Below, in pieces: positions 27,971 through 36,147 of a stretch of 64,000 bases of DNA. Numbering within the stretch: the stretch's first letter is position 1; each line of letters begins with the position of its first letter. This DNA is from Paludibacteraceae bacterium. GTDB taxonomy: Bacteria > Bacteroidota > Bacteroidia > Bacteroidales > Paludibacteraceae. The stretch is from the NCBI GenBank assembly GCA_017937025.1, contig JAGBEJ010000006.1, positions 62,001 through 126,000 of the forward strand. Direction: 5' to 3'. Below the pieces are notes generated by a model that searched no databases, was not told where the DNA came from, and worked only from the letters and a program-made list of their open reading frames with translations. The translations under genes were made by a program, and so were the position numbers.

Positions 27971-28408
27971 ATGATTTCAGAAGAAAATGCCCAGGTGCAG
28001 CAGGGCGGTGCGGCTGCAGAACCAAAGAAGAAAAGTCATACGCTAAGAAAAATCGGCTGCTCTATAGCCGCTGTCATTCTTGTTGGATTGGCTGTGTTTG
28101 TTTACGTTAAGTTCTATTTCGTGTTCGGCGAAGGTGTCAAGGCTGGAGAACTGAATTATTTCGTAAACAAGGGTTATGTATTTAAGACTAATGAGGGAAA
28201 ACTGATTCAGGCAGGATTTAAGGGACAGGCTGGTGCTACGGTAGTGTCTAATGAGTTCCTTTTCTCGGTTGAGGATCAGGCTGTGGCTGATTCCCTGATG
28301 AAGTGCAGCAGCAAGACCGTCGAGCTTCACTACAAGGAATACCTCGGCACATTGCCTTGGAGAGGTGTCAGCAAGTATGTTGTCGATGGCATCGTAAGCG
28401 TGCATTAA
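27971..28408 (+). CDS. Conserved Bacteroidetes single-span membrane protein
   Basis: A 145-residue protein: a short cytosolic start, one transmembrane helix (about residues 28-50), then a beta-rich domain with FVFGEGVKAGELN, GYVFKTNEGKLIQ and ELHYKEYLGTLPWRG. As I recall, close relatives in Bacteroides are mislabelled '6-phosphogluconate dehydrogenase'; there is no NADP-binding fold here. ATG at 27971 is chosen over the upstream in-frame start (27938) because the latter runs into the promoter region. Function unknown. Confidence 0.78.
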   Translation: MISEENAQVQQGGAAAEPKKKSHTLRKIGCSIAAVILVGLAVFVYVKFYFVFGEGVKAGELNYFVNKGYVFKTNEGKLIQAGFKGQAGATVVSNEFLFSVEDQAVADSLMKCSSKTVELHYKEYLGTLPWRGVSKYVVDGIVSVH

Positions 28409-28423
28409 TCCGCTTTTATGTCA

Positions 28424-28461
28424 TAAAAAAAAGGATGGCTCCGGAGAGTCATCCTTTTTTG
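28424..28461. terminator. Bidirectional terminator
   Basis: GGATGGCTC pairs with GAGTCATCC (one G.T), flanked by A8 and T6. It serves the genes at 27971 and 28479, which converge here. Confidence 0.9.
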
Positions 28462-28478
28462 TTTGTCGAACTGGTCAA

Positions 28479-29105
28479 TTATTCCTTAGTGAACAAGTTC
28501 TTAAGGTCTGCGATACCTATTTTCTTGTAGCGATAAACGATACCTACATTTGTGTCGATTGTCTCACTTCTTCCAGCGATAGCCAAGATCGAATTGATAA
28601 CACCTGTAACGTTTGCTGCCGCTTCATTGCCGCCTGTTACGTCAACTCCCTTAGCTGTAAGAGTTAAATATCCGTCAGCAACAGAATACTGGAACTCCTC
28701 AACTTCGCCTTTGTCTGAAGTGAATGTTAATATGCCATTGGCTGCAGTGTATGTTCCCTTGCTAAGGAATTTTTTCCATGTTGCCTCATCGTTAGAAGTG
28801 TTTGATGCAGAACCAATCAATGAAGTAGCAACGTTGCCGAATTGTTCTGCATCGCCTACTCTGTAGTAATATCCGGTTGTTGTTCCAACCATGTAAATAC
28901 TGAACAGTTTGGTGTATTTGCCATAATCAGTGCTGCTTGTTGATAATACATTTGAAAGGTCGAAACCTCCTGCATTTCCGGAGATTTCGTCACACTGCCA
29001 TGCTCCTGTGAGTTCAAATGCAGCGGCAGCTTCTTCTTCTGAGCAAGAAGTGAAAGTGAATGTAGCGCAAATTAATGTCGCTAATGCTAAAGTTAATTTC
29101 TTCAT
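28479..29105 (-). CDS. Hypothetical lipoprotein, lipocalin-like
   Basis: A 208-residue lipoprotein: lipobox TFTSC with the cysteine at residue 21, then SEEEAAAA, an acidic stretch consistent with the Bacteroidetes surface-export signal. The mature domain starts GAWQCDEI and continues as beta strands with YKKIG near the end, as in the lipocalin-like/DUF4923-type lipoproteins of Bacteroidales. Ligand unknown. It lies 31 bases downstream of recA in the direction opposite to none of its neighbours, i.e. read in the same direction from further left; co-transcription with recA is not possible because recA starts upstream at 30201 and ends at 29137, just before this gene begins, so a shared transcript from recA into it is possible. 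Confidence 0.75.
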   Translation of the reverse strand: MKKLTLALATLICATFTFTSCSEEEAAAAFELTGAWQCDEISGNAGGFDLSNVLSTSSTDYGKYTKLFSIYMVGTTTGYYYRVGDAEQFGNVATSLIGSASNTSNDEATWKKFLSKGTYTAANGILTFTSDKGEVEEFQYSVADGYLTLTAKGVDVTGGNEAAANVTGVINSILAIAGRSETIDTNVGIVYRYKKIGIADLKNLFTKE

Positions 29106-29136
29106 ACTGTAAAAAAGTTTAGGTTTATAATTATGA

Positions 29137-30201
29137 TTATTTCTCGTCAGAGTTTCCGTTTTTCATTGCCTCGAAGACCTTTGCCTTGAGCTCCTCTTTG
29201 AGCTCCTCGTTGTCATTCAGAAGTTGTTTAACGCCTTCGCGTCCCTGAGCCAGCTTTGTGTCGCCGTAGCTGAACCATGAGCCGCTCTTCTTTATCACTC
29301 CGTATTCTACACCGAGGTCAACGATCTCGCCTGTCAGTGAGATTCCCTCGCCGAACATGATGTCGAACTCAGCCTTGCGGAAAGGAGGCGCGACTTTGTT
29401 CTTCACTACCTTTACCTTGGTCTGGTTTCCTATCACTTTGTCGCCGTCCTTTATCTGGCTTGCTCTTCTTATGTCCAAACGTACAGAAGAGTAGAACTTC
29501 AGCGCGTTACCTCCGGTTGTTGTCTCTGGGTTTCCGAACATTACGCCGATTTTCTCTCTCAGCTGGTTTATGAATATGCAGGTAGTGTTTGTCTTGCTTA
29601 TTGTGGCAGTGAGCTTTCTGAGCGCCTGCGACATAAGTCTCGCCTGCAGACCCACCTTGTTCTCGCCCATGTCGCCTTCGAGCTCAGCCTTAGGTGTCAG
29701 CGCCGCTACGGAATCGACTACCACCAAGTCCACAGCCGATGATCTGATGAGCTGGTCGGCCACCTCGAGAGCCTCTTCGCCGCTGTCTGGCTGCGAGATG
29801 AGCAGGTTGTCGGTATCGACACCCAGTCCGGCTGCGTAGAAGCGGTCGAAAGCGTGCTCTGCGTCTATTATGGCAGCGATGCCGCCTTCCTTCTGTACCT
29901 CAGCTATCGCGTGTATTGCGAGTGTTGTCTTACCTGATGACTCAGGACCGTATATCTCGATGATTCTTCCTCTTGGGTATCCTCCTACGCCTAATGCATA
30001 GTCTAAACCGATAGAGCCGGTAGGTATAACGGCGATGTCTTCAATCGAGTCGTCGCCCAGTCTCATTATCGTGCCTTTGCCGTGGTCTTTGTCTATCTTC
30101 TCCATGGCAAGCTGGAGCGCTTTCAATTTCTCTGCAGACGGCTTCTTCACGTCTTTCTGTGCAGGAGCCTTTCCCTCTTTGTTTTCTAATTCTTCTGACA
30201 T
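29137..30201 (-). CDS. recA: DNA recombinase RecA
   Basis: It catalyses ATP-dependent strand exchange and triggers the SOS response. In the 354-residue protein Walker [10 protein letters not shown] lies near residue 85, Walker B is [10 protein letters not shown], and loop L2 with [17 protein letters not shown] is intact. The N-terminal extension (about 20 residues, lysine-rich) is longer than in E. coli. No clear SOS box is seen upstream; a -7 box (TATCTTTG) is present. Confidence 0.98.
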   Translation of the reverse strand: MSEELENKEGKAPAQKDVKKPSAEKLKALQLAMEKIDKDHGKGTIMRLGDDSIEDIAVIPTGSIGLDYALGVGGYPRGRIIEIYGPESSGKTTLAIHAIAEVQKEGGIAAIIDAEHAFDRFYAAGLGVDTDNLLISQPDSGEEALEVADQLIRSSAVDLVVVDSVAALTPKAELEGDMGENKVGLQARLMSQALRKLTATISKTNTTCIFINQLREKIGVMFGNPETTTGGNALKFYSSVRLDIRRASQIKDGDKVIGNQTKVKVVKNKVAPPFRKAEFDIMFGEGISLTGEIVDLGVEYGVIKKSGSWFSYGDTKLAQGREGVKQLLNDNEELKEELKAKVFEAMKNGNSDEK

Positions 30202-30235
30202 AAGTTTTTCTGTTTTTTATAGTGTCTTAATTTGT

Positions 30236-30243
30236 CAAAGATA
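30236..30243 (-). promoter_or_regulatory. Putative -7 box of recA
   Basis: The minus strand reads TATCTTTG 35 bases before the recA start, a full consensus match. The -33 element is not obvious. Confidence 0.5.
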
Positions 30244-30365
30244 TATCATTTTCTGTTAATGCATAGTGTGGTAAAGTCTTTTTTTCAACATATTTTTACG
30301 TTTCGTTGGCACATGATTGATGAATGCTATGGCTGATGTTTATTGTGGTGGGAATGCTGAAAAAG

Positions 30366-30401
30366 AAAAATCCCAAACGCATAAGCATTTGGGATTTTTT
30401 C
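30366..30401 (-). terminator. Terminator of tRNA-Glu
   Basis: AAATCCCAAACGC pairs with GCATTTGGGATTT around ATAA; on the minus strand it follows the tRNA by two bases and ends in a T-run. Confidence 0.85.
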
Positions 30402-30402
30402 G

Positions 30403-30475
30403 TAGCGCAACCGGGAGTCGAACCCGGGTTTCAGCCGTGAGAGGGCCGCGTCCTAGGCCACTAGACGAATGCGCC
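30403..30475 (-). tRNA. tRNA-Glu (anticodon CTC)
   Basis: Read on the minus strand, the cloverleaf has acceptor GGCGCAT/TTGCGCT, D arm GTC..GGAC, anticodon loop CTCTCAC and T loop TTCGACT; discriminator A73. CCA is not encoded. The innermost acceptor pair (T7.T66) is a mismatch. It stands alone with its own terminator. Confidence 0.93.
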
Positions 30476-30534
30476 GTGACTTGGATTTTGCGAGTGCAAA
30501 GATATGTGTGTTTTTCGGTATTTCCAAATATAAA

Positions 30535-31269
30535 TCAGAATTTTCTTACGATTTCTGCGAATTTTATCATTTTTTCTGGGTCTGACTCCAGCGATGTGCC
30601 TATTACGACGATGTCGGCGCCAGCTTCCATAGCGTTTTTTATGTCGTCTTCGCTTCTCAGTCCTCCGCCCACAATCATAGGCAGGCTGACGCTTCGGCGC
30701 ACGGCTTTTATCATCGGCGCAGGCACTGGCATCTTGGCTCCGCTGCCGCCTTCCAGATAAATGGCTCTGTTGCCGAGCAGTTCGCCGGCGATGGCTGTGG
30801 CGACGGCTATGTCGTTCTTTTCTCTTGGTATCGGTCTTGTGTTGCTTATGTATTCCACGGATGTCGTTGTTCCGCTTTCTATCAGCATGTATCCTGTGGA
30901 TATGGTCTCAATGCCGGATTTTTTGATGAAAGGCGCGGCTACCACGTGCTGACCTATGAGGAAGTCGGCGTTTCTGCCGCTTATGAGCGAGAGCATGAGT
31001 ATGGCGTCGGCCTTGTCGCTCAGTTGCGTGCTGTTGCCGGGGAAGAGCACGACTTTGATGTCGGTGTTCTCTTTGATGCGTCTTATCGCCTCGTCGGTGC
31101 TTGAGGCTGTCAGGCTGCCGCCTACGAATATGTAGTCTGGCTTGGCTTTGGCGACGGAGCTGATGAAGCGTTCGGCGACCTCGTTGGTGAACTTGTCCGG
31201 GTCTATAAGCACTGCGAGCTGCTTTTTGCCGGCAGCTTTCTTTTCTGTTATTTCCTCGAGTATGCTCAT
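30535..31269 (-). CDS. Geranylgeranylglyceryl/heptaprenylglyceryl phosphate synthase
   Basis: A TIM-barrel prenyltransferase that joins a polyprenyl diphosphate to glycerol-1-phosphate. The 244-residue protein shows LIDPDKF near the N-terminus, VGGSLTAS, LFPGNSTQ, YLEGGSGA and VGGGLRS, the GGGPS/PcrB signatures. The family is best known for archaeal ether lipids but is widespread in Bacteroidetes, where the product's role is unclear. The reading frame extends 84 codons upstream into the PPTase gene, but the family starts at MSILEEI (31269), five bases after the PPTase stop. Confidence 0.9.
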   Translation of the reverse strand: MSILEEITEKKAAGKKQLAVLIDPDKFTNEVAERFISSVAKAKPDYIFVGGSLTASSTDEAIRRIKENTDIKVVLFPGNSTQLSDKADAILMLSLISGRNADFLIGQHVVAAPFIKKSGIETISTGYMLIESGTTTSVEYISNTRPIPREKNDIAVATAIAGELLGNRAIYLEGGSGAKMPVPAPMIKAVRRSVSLPMIVGGGLRSEDDIKNAMEAGADIVVIGTSLESDPEKMIKFAEIVRKF

Positions 31270-31274
31270 GAGTC

Positions 31275-31907
31275 TTATCTTGTTTGTAGCGCTGTTGTCA
31301 GTATGAAATCCTCGTTGTTCCAGTATTCTGTCTCGAAATGCAGTTCTTTGCTGTCGCAGTTCTCGCTGGCGGTGAATCTCGCGTTTGTCTGTATCCCTTC
31401 GGCGGTGGTGTGGATGTACGTCTTGAAGTCGTAGCATCCCTTTTCGCTCGCTTTGTACACGGCTTCTTTCGCCGACCATATCATCGTCGCGTAGTCGCGG
31501 CTGTTGTCGGACTTTTCGCATCTGTCCGCTTCCTGCTCGTCCATGAACGCGTTTCTTATCTTGTGCGCTCTGTCGCTTTTCTGCTCTATGTCTATGCCTA
31601 CGGCTCTGTCGCCGGTGGCTATTGCCGCGTAGCCTTTAGTGTGTGTTATGCTTATGTGCTTGTCGCATCCTGTAAGATACGGCTTTTCTCCTTCGTATGC
31701 AATGGCGGCGGTTTCGCCTTCCATTTTCTTGAGCAGACATCTGACGGCGAGCCATTCCTTTTTCCGCTTCTCGTTCTTGAAACCGGAGTACGGCTCTGTG
31801 GCGGTCAGTCGCTCGTCAAGGTTCTTGGCGAGAGTTTCGGTGTCCTCGCTTATTTTCCAGATGCCTATTGTGTATCCGTCTCTTTCTATGGTCTCAATCA
31901 GCGGCAT
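31275..31907 (-). CDS. 4'-phosphopantetheinyl transferase superfamily protein
   Basis: It moves the phosphopantetheine arm from CoA to a carrier protein serine. The 210-residue Sfp-like length and motifs GIDIEQKSDRAHKI and WSAKEAVYKASEKG (magnesium and CoA binding) support this. The ATG at 31907 is chosen, eight bases after the gldD stop; a TTG two codons earlier is in frame. It is in a gene string with gldD and the GGGPS gene, typical for Bacteroidales. Confidence 0.9.
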   Translation of the reverse strand: MPLIETIERDGYTIGIWKISEDTETLAKNLDERLTATEPYSGFKNEKRKKEWLAVRCLLKKMEGETAAIAYEGEKPYLTGCDKHISITHTKGYAAIATGDRAVGIDIEQKSDRAHKIRNAFMDEQEADRCEKSDNSRDYATMIWSAKEAVYKASEKGCYDFKTYIHTTAEGIQTNARFTASENCDSKELHFETEYWNNEDFILTTALQTR

Positions 31908-31914
31908 TCGCAAA

Positions 31915-32496
31915 TCAGTTTTTCCACCTTACGCTCTCTATGAGTCTCTGCACGTCTTCTTCGACGTACTTTGATATAGGGGCAATGGAGTCGGCGTTCG
32001 GTGTTTCGTTGAAGTAGAGCGCTCCGCGCAGGAAGTGCTTGGTGCTGTCGGTCAGCACGAACTGCAGTGGTGATGCGGCGTTGCCTGTTATTTCGTACAT
32101 TATGCCATAAACCTTGGCCTCCTTGTTCTCGAACGGATGCTCTATTATCGCGTCGGCTCTGATTGTGTGTTTGTACACGAGGTTGCGGCTGTCTTCTGCC
32201 AGTGCTCTGAAGTTGCCTTTCACAGTGGTGTAGCTGCAGTATATTCTGCCGTTCAGGTCGGGATAAACGATGTCTATCCATTCGCTTTTGTTGTCCTTGG
32301 CGTTTCTGTACATCACTTTCGAGTACTTCGAAATTTCCATGGTGCATGGAGGGTAGAGGCTGTCGTAGGTCACATACTCGTGTTCGGGCAGGTCTATTCT
32401 GAAGTACCCGTAAGGCTTTGGCGTGCTTGGCTCGCAGCTTGTCAGTGCGATTGCTGCTACTGCTATTATTGTGAATATCGCGTTTCTCATTTTCAT
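31915..32496 (-). CDS. gldD: Gliding motility lipoprotein GldD
   Basis: A 193-residue lipoprotein with lipobox ALTSC (Cys21) and the family motif KPYGYFRIDLPEHEY right after it. GldD is needed for gliding and T9SS function in Flavobacterium, but it is also common in non-gliding Bacteroidales. It ends seven bases before the PPTase start and follows gldE by six bases, so these genes form one operon. Its presence fits the T9SS-type sorting domains elsewhere in the window. Confidence 0.88.
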   Translation of the reverse strand: MKMRNAIFTIIAVAAIALTSCEPSTPKPYGYFRIDLPEHEYVTYDSLYPPCTMEISKYSKVMYRNAKDNKSEWIDIVYPDLNGRIYCSYTTVKGNFRALAEDSRNLVYKHTIRADAIIEHPFENKEAKVYGIMYEITGNAASPLQFVLTDSTKHFLRGALYFNETPNADSIAPISKYVEEDVQRLIESVRWKN

Positions 32497-32502
32497 CGTG
32501 GT

Positions 32503-33840
32503 TTATTTTTTGTCCTCTTCGTCCTCTTTGTTTTTGTCCGGTGTTATAGTCAGCATAACGCTTTCTATGTGGCGGTCGTCGGCTTTTTCTATCTCGAAAT
32601 CGTATTTCTTGTATTTTATTTTGTCGTGAGGCTTAGGTATCTCGCCGTTGATTTCGAGCAGCAGTCCAGCCAGTGTCTCTATGTCGCTGGAGAAGTCGTC
32701 GAAGTCGTTCTCGTCTATCTCCTCGATTTTGAACAGGTCATTGACCGGGATTCGCGCTTCGATTCTGAACGTGTTGTCGCCTGTCTTCTTGAACATCGGC
32801 TCTTCCTCGTCGTCGTATTCGTCGCCCAGATTGCTGATTATCTCCTCAAGTATGTCCTTCATTGTTATTACGCCTGAAGTTCCTCCGAATTCGTCCACGA
32901 CTATGGCTATATGTATTCTGCTTTTCTTGAAGTCGGTCAGCAGGTCGTCTATCTTCTTTGTCTCCGGCACGAAGTAGGCGTTTCTTATAAGTGTCTGCCA
33001 TCTGAAGTTGTCGCCTTTGTCGAGGTGGGGCAGCAGGTCCTTCACATACAGTATTCCCCTTATGTCGTCCTCCGACTTGCTGAATACTGGCAGTCTGGAG
33101 TATCCGCTTTCGATTACCACCTCAAGCACTTTCTTGAATGGGGTTGCTATGTCCAGACTGGTCATGTTCAGTCTCGAGGTCATGACCTGGCTTGCGTTGA
33201 TGTTGCCGAAGTTCACAATGCCTTGCAGTATCTCGTTGTCGGTAGTGCCTTTGTCCTTTGGCGTGGCTGTGATTTTCAGCGCGGTCTCGAGTTCCTCCAC
33301 TGATATGTTCTTGTGCTGGTGCTTGCTCAGTTTCTTGTCTATCAGCACAGTCGAGCTCGTCAGTATTGCGGATACTGGCGTGAGCATCTTCTCTATGGCG
33401 AGCAGCAGCACAGCGTTTCTTCTGGCGAGTTTCAATCCGAGTATCGTTGCGCTTATTTTAGGTATAATCTCGCCGAAGAGCAGCAGTATGAATGTTATGA
33501 TTACGGTCTGGAATATGAATTCGAGAATTGTGTGGTCGCCAAAGTTCAGCAGTTTGTTCACCGTATAGGCGGAGAGGATTACTATGGCGATGTTTATGAA
33601 GTTGTTGCCCGTGAGTATGGTGGCAAGCAGCTTTTGCGGATTGGACAGCAGCTGCTTTATGGCTCTGTCGCTTTTGCTGTCTTTGTCAAGTTTCTTTATG
33701 TCAGAGGGGCTTAGCGAGAAGAACGCGACTTCCGAAGCCGACATGAAAGCCGATGCGAACAGCAGTATTATGGTGATTGTGAGTGATAGTGCTGACGCGA
33801 CTGAGAATCCTAAGAAAAAGTCTGACGGGAGATAGTCCAA
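32503..33840 (-). CDS. gldE: Gliding motility-associated protein GldE (CNNM/CBS/CorC-HlyC)
   Basis: A 445-residue membrane protein. An N-terminal CNNM domain with about four membrane helices (residues 10-200), a pair of CBS domains (about 215-340, with ILYVKDLLPHL, MKDILEEIISNLGDE) and a C-terminal CorC_HlyC domain are recognisable. In Bacteroidetes the copy next to gldD is called GldE. The start is TTG (33840): an in-frame stop lies four codons upstream and the next ATG is inside the first helix. Confidence 0.87.
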   Translation of the reverse strand: MDYLPSDFFLGFSVASALSLTITIILLFASAFMSASEVAFFSLSPSDIKKLDKDSKSDRAIKQLLSNPQKLLATILTGNNFINIAIVILSAYTVNKLLNFGDHTILEFIFQTVIITFILLLFGEIIPKISATILGLKLARRNAVLLLAIEKMLTPVSAILTSSTVLIDKKLSKHQHKNISVEELETALKITATPKDKGTTDNEILQGIVNFGNINASQVMTSRLNMTSLDIATPFKKVLEVVIESGYSRLPVFSKSEDDIRGILYVKDLLPHLDKGDNFRWQTLIRNAYFVPETKKIDDLLTDFKKSRIHIAIVVDEFGGTSGVITMKDILEEIISNLGDEYDDEEEPMFKKTGDNTFRIEARIPVNDLFKIEEIDENDFDDFSSDIETLAGLLLEINGEIPKPHDKIKYKKYDFEIEKADDRHIESVMLTITPDKNKEDEEDKK

Positions 33841-33849
33841 ATCTTTAAG

Positions 33850-33901
33850 TGTTTAGTTAAAAATGACCACGCGTCGTCTATGTTCATGAAGACGGCGCGT
33901 G
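33850..33901 (-). terminator. Terminator/hairpin between ssb and gldE
   Basis: CCACGCGTCGTC pairs with GACGGCGCGTGG (one G.T) around a 12-base loop; on the minus strand it is followed by ATTTTTAA. It should end or attenuate ssb transcription before gldE. Confidence 0.75.
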
Positions 33902-33921
33902 GAGTTAGTTTCAATGCTTTA

Positions 33922-34317
33922 TTAAGCCTGGCTGTCGGCAGTGTTCTGCTCGGCGTTAGCGCCGTTGTTGTCGCTGCGGCGGCTCGAGTTGTTGAAGAAA
34001 TCGACTCTGTCTGCGAGAATCTCTGTCACGAAGTGTCTTACTCCGTCCTTGTCATACTCTCTGTATCTGATTTTTCCCTCAACAGTTACAAGACTGCCTT
34101 TCTTAACGAATCTCTCTACGAATGAAACGATCTCCTTCTTCCTTACCGCTATGTTGTGCCAGTCAGTTCTTTCTGGTATCTGTGTTCCATTTGCTGTTGT
34201 GTAACCGCGCTCGTTTGTCGCAAGTGTGAAGTTTGCTACGGCGTTTTCATTCTCGAAATACTTTACATCTGGGTCTTTGCCCACGTTCCCTATAAGAATA
34301 ACTTTGTTTAATGACAT
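33922..34317 (-). CDS. ssb: Single-stranded DNA-binding protein
   Basis: A 131-residue OB-fold protein (SLNKVILIGNVGKDPDVKYF, TDWHNIAVRKKEIVSFVERFVKKGSLVTVEG in sense) that coats single-stranded DNA in replication and repair. Normal bacterial SSB ends in an acidic tip (DDxPF) used to recruit partners. This one ends NAEQNTADSQA with no acidic tip, and no frameshift would restore one. The C-terminal linker is also short. It may be a second, specialised SSB. Confidence 0.9.
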   Translation of the reverse strand: MSLNKVILIGNVGKDPDVKYFENENAVANFTLATNERGYTTANGTQIPERTDWHNIAVRKKEIVSFVERFVKKGSLVTVEGKIRYREYDKDGVRHFVTEILADRVDFFNNSSRRSDNNGANAEQNTADSQA

Positions 34318-34428
34318 ATTGTCTTTTGATTTTTTTAATTTATATCAAGTCCAAAAATAACTCTTATTTGAATACGAACGCCCTTTTGCCATAAATTTAT
34401 TTTCTTCTTTTCTACACGCGTTTTTTTA

Positions 34429-34436
34429 TAACTTTG
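34429..34436 (+). promoter_or_regulatory. Putative -7 box of menA
   Basis: TAACTTTG, a full -7 consensus match, ends only six bases before the menA ATG. No TTTG is seen at -33. If used, the mRNA would be nearly leaderless. Confidence 0.4.
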
Positions 34437-34442
34437 TATTTT

Positions 34443-35408
34443 ATGAAAACAGAAGTTAACGCATCAAGTTCTGACACAGTGAAGCCAGATTCCCTGCAGG
34501 CATGGCTTTTGGCGGTGCGTCCGCGCACACTGTCGGCTTCGGCTACTCCGGTTCTCGTGGCGTGCGCATACGCGTTCGCTTGCCACTCGTTCCGCATTGT
34601 GCCTGCTGTTCTGTGCTTTGTATTCGCCATACTCGCGCAGATAGCTTCCAATCTTGCCAACGACTATTTCGACTACAAGTCCGGCTCGGACTCCACGGAA
34701 ACGCGTATCGGACCGGCCAGGGCGGTGGCGTCGGGGTGGATATCTCCGTCGCGTATGCGCGCGGCTCTTGTCGGGGTGGTGGCTGTGGCGTGCTTGTTCG
34801 GTCTGGGGCTTGTGTTCTATGGCGGCTGGCAGATGATAGTAGTGGGCGTGGCATGCGTTGTGGCGCTGCTTGCTTATTCGGCAGGACCGTTCCCGGCTTC
34901 GCGCCATGGACTCGGCGACGTGTTCGTTCTTTTGTTCTATGGTTATGTCCCAGTGTTTTTCACCTTTTACCTCGTCAGCGGCTATGCGGCGGAGCAGGTG
35001 TTCTCGTTCTCGTCTCCGACGGCTTTCAAGGTGTTCCTTCTGGCGTCGGCAGTGGCGTTTCCTTCGGTCAATATCCTTGTGCTCAATAATTTCCGCGACT
35101 ATTATAACGACAAGGCGGAAGGCAAGCGCACTACGGTCGTCGTGTTCGGACGGCGTTTCGCCTTGGGCTTCTATCTCGTCAACGGTCTGATTGCGTTGCT
35201 CTGTGTCGTCATGTTTTTTCAGCCGTGGAGCGAATATTCGTTTTCTCTGCTTGTGTTCCTGGGATATTTGTTCGCCCACGTCGGAACGCTGCGTGGAATA
35301 GCGCGTACAGCCAAGGGGCCGGCTCTTAACCGCTATCTTGGTCAGACTTCGCGCAACTTGATGATTTTTGCTGTTTTTATTTGTGGCACGCTTATTGTTT
35401 ACGCCTAA
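34443..35408 (+). CDS. menA: 1,4-dihydroxy-2-naphthoate polyprenyltransferase
   Basis: An inner-membrane UbiA-family prenyltransferase that attaches the polyprenyl tail to DHNA, the step to demethylmenaquinone. The 321-residue protein has about eight or nine membrane helices and the two aspartate-rich motifs ANDYFDYKSGSD (about residue 70) and NNFRDYYNDKAEGKRT (about residue 220). The ATG at 34443 is preferred over the TTG three codons upstream. It is divergent from ssb. Confidence 0.93.
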   Translation: MKTEVNASSSDTVKPDSLQAWLLAVRPRTLSASATPVLVACAYAFACHSFRIVPAVLCFVFAILAQIASNLANDYFDYKSGSDSTETRIGPARAVASGWISPSRMRAALVGVVAVACLFGLGLVFYGGWQMIVVGVACVVALLAYSAGPFPASRHGLGDVFVLLFYGYVPVFFTFYLVSGYAAEQVFSFSSPTAFKVFLLASAVAFPSVNILVLNNFRDYYNDKAEGKRTTVVVFGRRFALGFYLVNGLIALLCVVMFFQPWSEYSFSLLVFLGYLFAHVGTLRGIARTAKGPALNRYLGQTSRNLMIFAVFICGTLIVYA

Positions 35409-35435
35409 TCATAATTCACTAAAAAAATAAAAGTT

Positions 35436-36074
35436 ATGAAGAATTTATTTAAAAAGATAGCGATTGCGGCAGCCGCATTCTCTTTCACAATCTCAGCCAC
35501 AGCGCAGGATTCTGCAACGCCTGAATTTTATAAGCATGAAGTCGGAGTAAGCTACGGAGCTCTTACAAATACTGACGTGATAAGCGGTTTCGCCAGCATA
35601 TTCGGCGAGGTGTTCAGAGCAGTGCTTGGCAGCAGCGAAGAGGTTGAGTCTCATTACATTGGCTCTTTCAATGCTGAGTATTACTATAATTTTAACAAGA
35701 CTATAGGTCTTGGAGGTATTGTCGGATTTGAAAATATCGGCTACGATTACAACGACAAGACTTCCAAAGTGACAAATCTCAAGGAGAATGATTATTACAT
35801 CAGCATCATGCCTGCGTTCAAGGCTCACTGGTTCAATTTCCCTCACGTCAGCATGTATTCGAAGGTAGGAGTCGGATTGACAATCGATCACACGACTTAC
35901 AATATTAAGGACGGTCGTGATCCTTCCAACTATTCAGACGAGACAAATTGTATGTTCGCCTTCCAGATGTCGCCAGTCTGCGTAGAAGCCGGCGCACGTC
36001 ATCTCATGGGATTCGTCGAACTGGGCTACGGAACTCAGGGTATGTTTGTTTTTGGACTGAGAGGCAAGTTTTAA
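35436..36074 (+). CDS. Exported outer-membrane beta-barrel-like protein
   Basis: A 212-residue protein with a signal peptide (residues 1-24, ending SATAQ) and alternating beta strands (YKHEVGVSYGALT, AEYYYNFNKTIGLGGIVGFEN, HVSMYSKVGVGLTI, FVFGLRGKF). The aromatic end (GKF) is a typical last barrel strand. It probably forms a small outer-membrane barrel of the Bacteroidales 'PorT/OMP_b-brl' class. It follows menA by 27 bases. Confidence 0.78.
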   Translation: MKNLFKKIAIAAAAFSFTISATAQDSATPEFYKHEVGVSYGALTNTDVISGFASIFGEVFRAVLGSSEEVESHYIGSFNAEYYYNFNKTIGLGGIVGFENIGYDYNDKTSKVTNLKENDYYISIMPAFKAHWFNFPHVSMYSKVGVGLTIDHTTYNIKDGRDPSNYSDETNCMFAFQMSPVCVEAGARHLMGFVELGYGTQGMFVFGLRGKF

Positions 36075-36094
36075 TTGATTAATGCAAAAAAGAA

Positions 36095-36128
36095 AAAGGC
36101 GGATCGCAAATTGCGGTTCGCCTTTGTT
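36095..36128. terminator. Bidirectional terminator
   Basis: AAAGGCGGATCGCAA pairs with TTGCGGTTCGCCTTT (with G.T pairs), A-rich on the left and T-rich on the right. It ends the 35436 gene and the convergent rel gene. Confidence 0.85.
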
Positions 36129-36147
36129 TTGTTCTGTGTTTACGTTG

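Noticed and set aside
31270-31521. Upstream extension of the GGGPS-like frame by 84 codons
   Set aside because: It lies inside the PPTase gene in another frame, is arginine/glutamine-rich and lacks homology to the GGGPS N-terminus.
34464-35279. A 271-codon minus-strand frame inside menA
   Set aside because: Arginine/histidine-rich composition is typical of the reverse frame of a membrane-protein gene; no domain seen.
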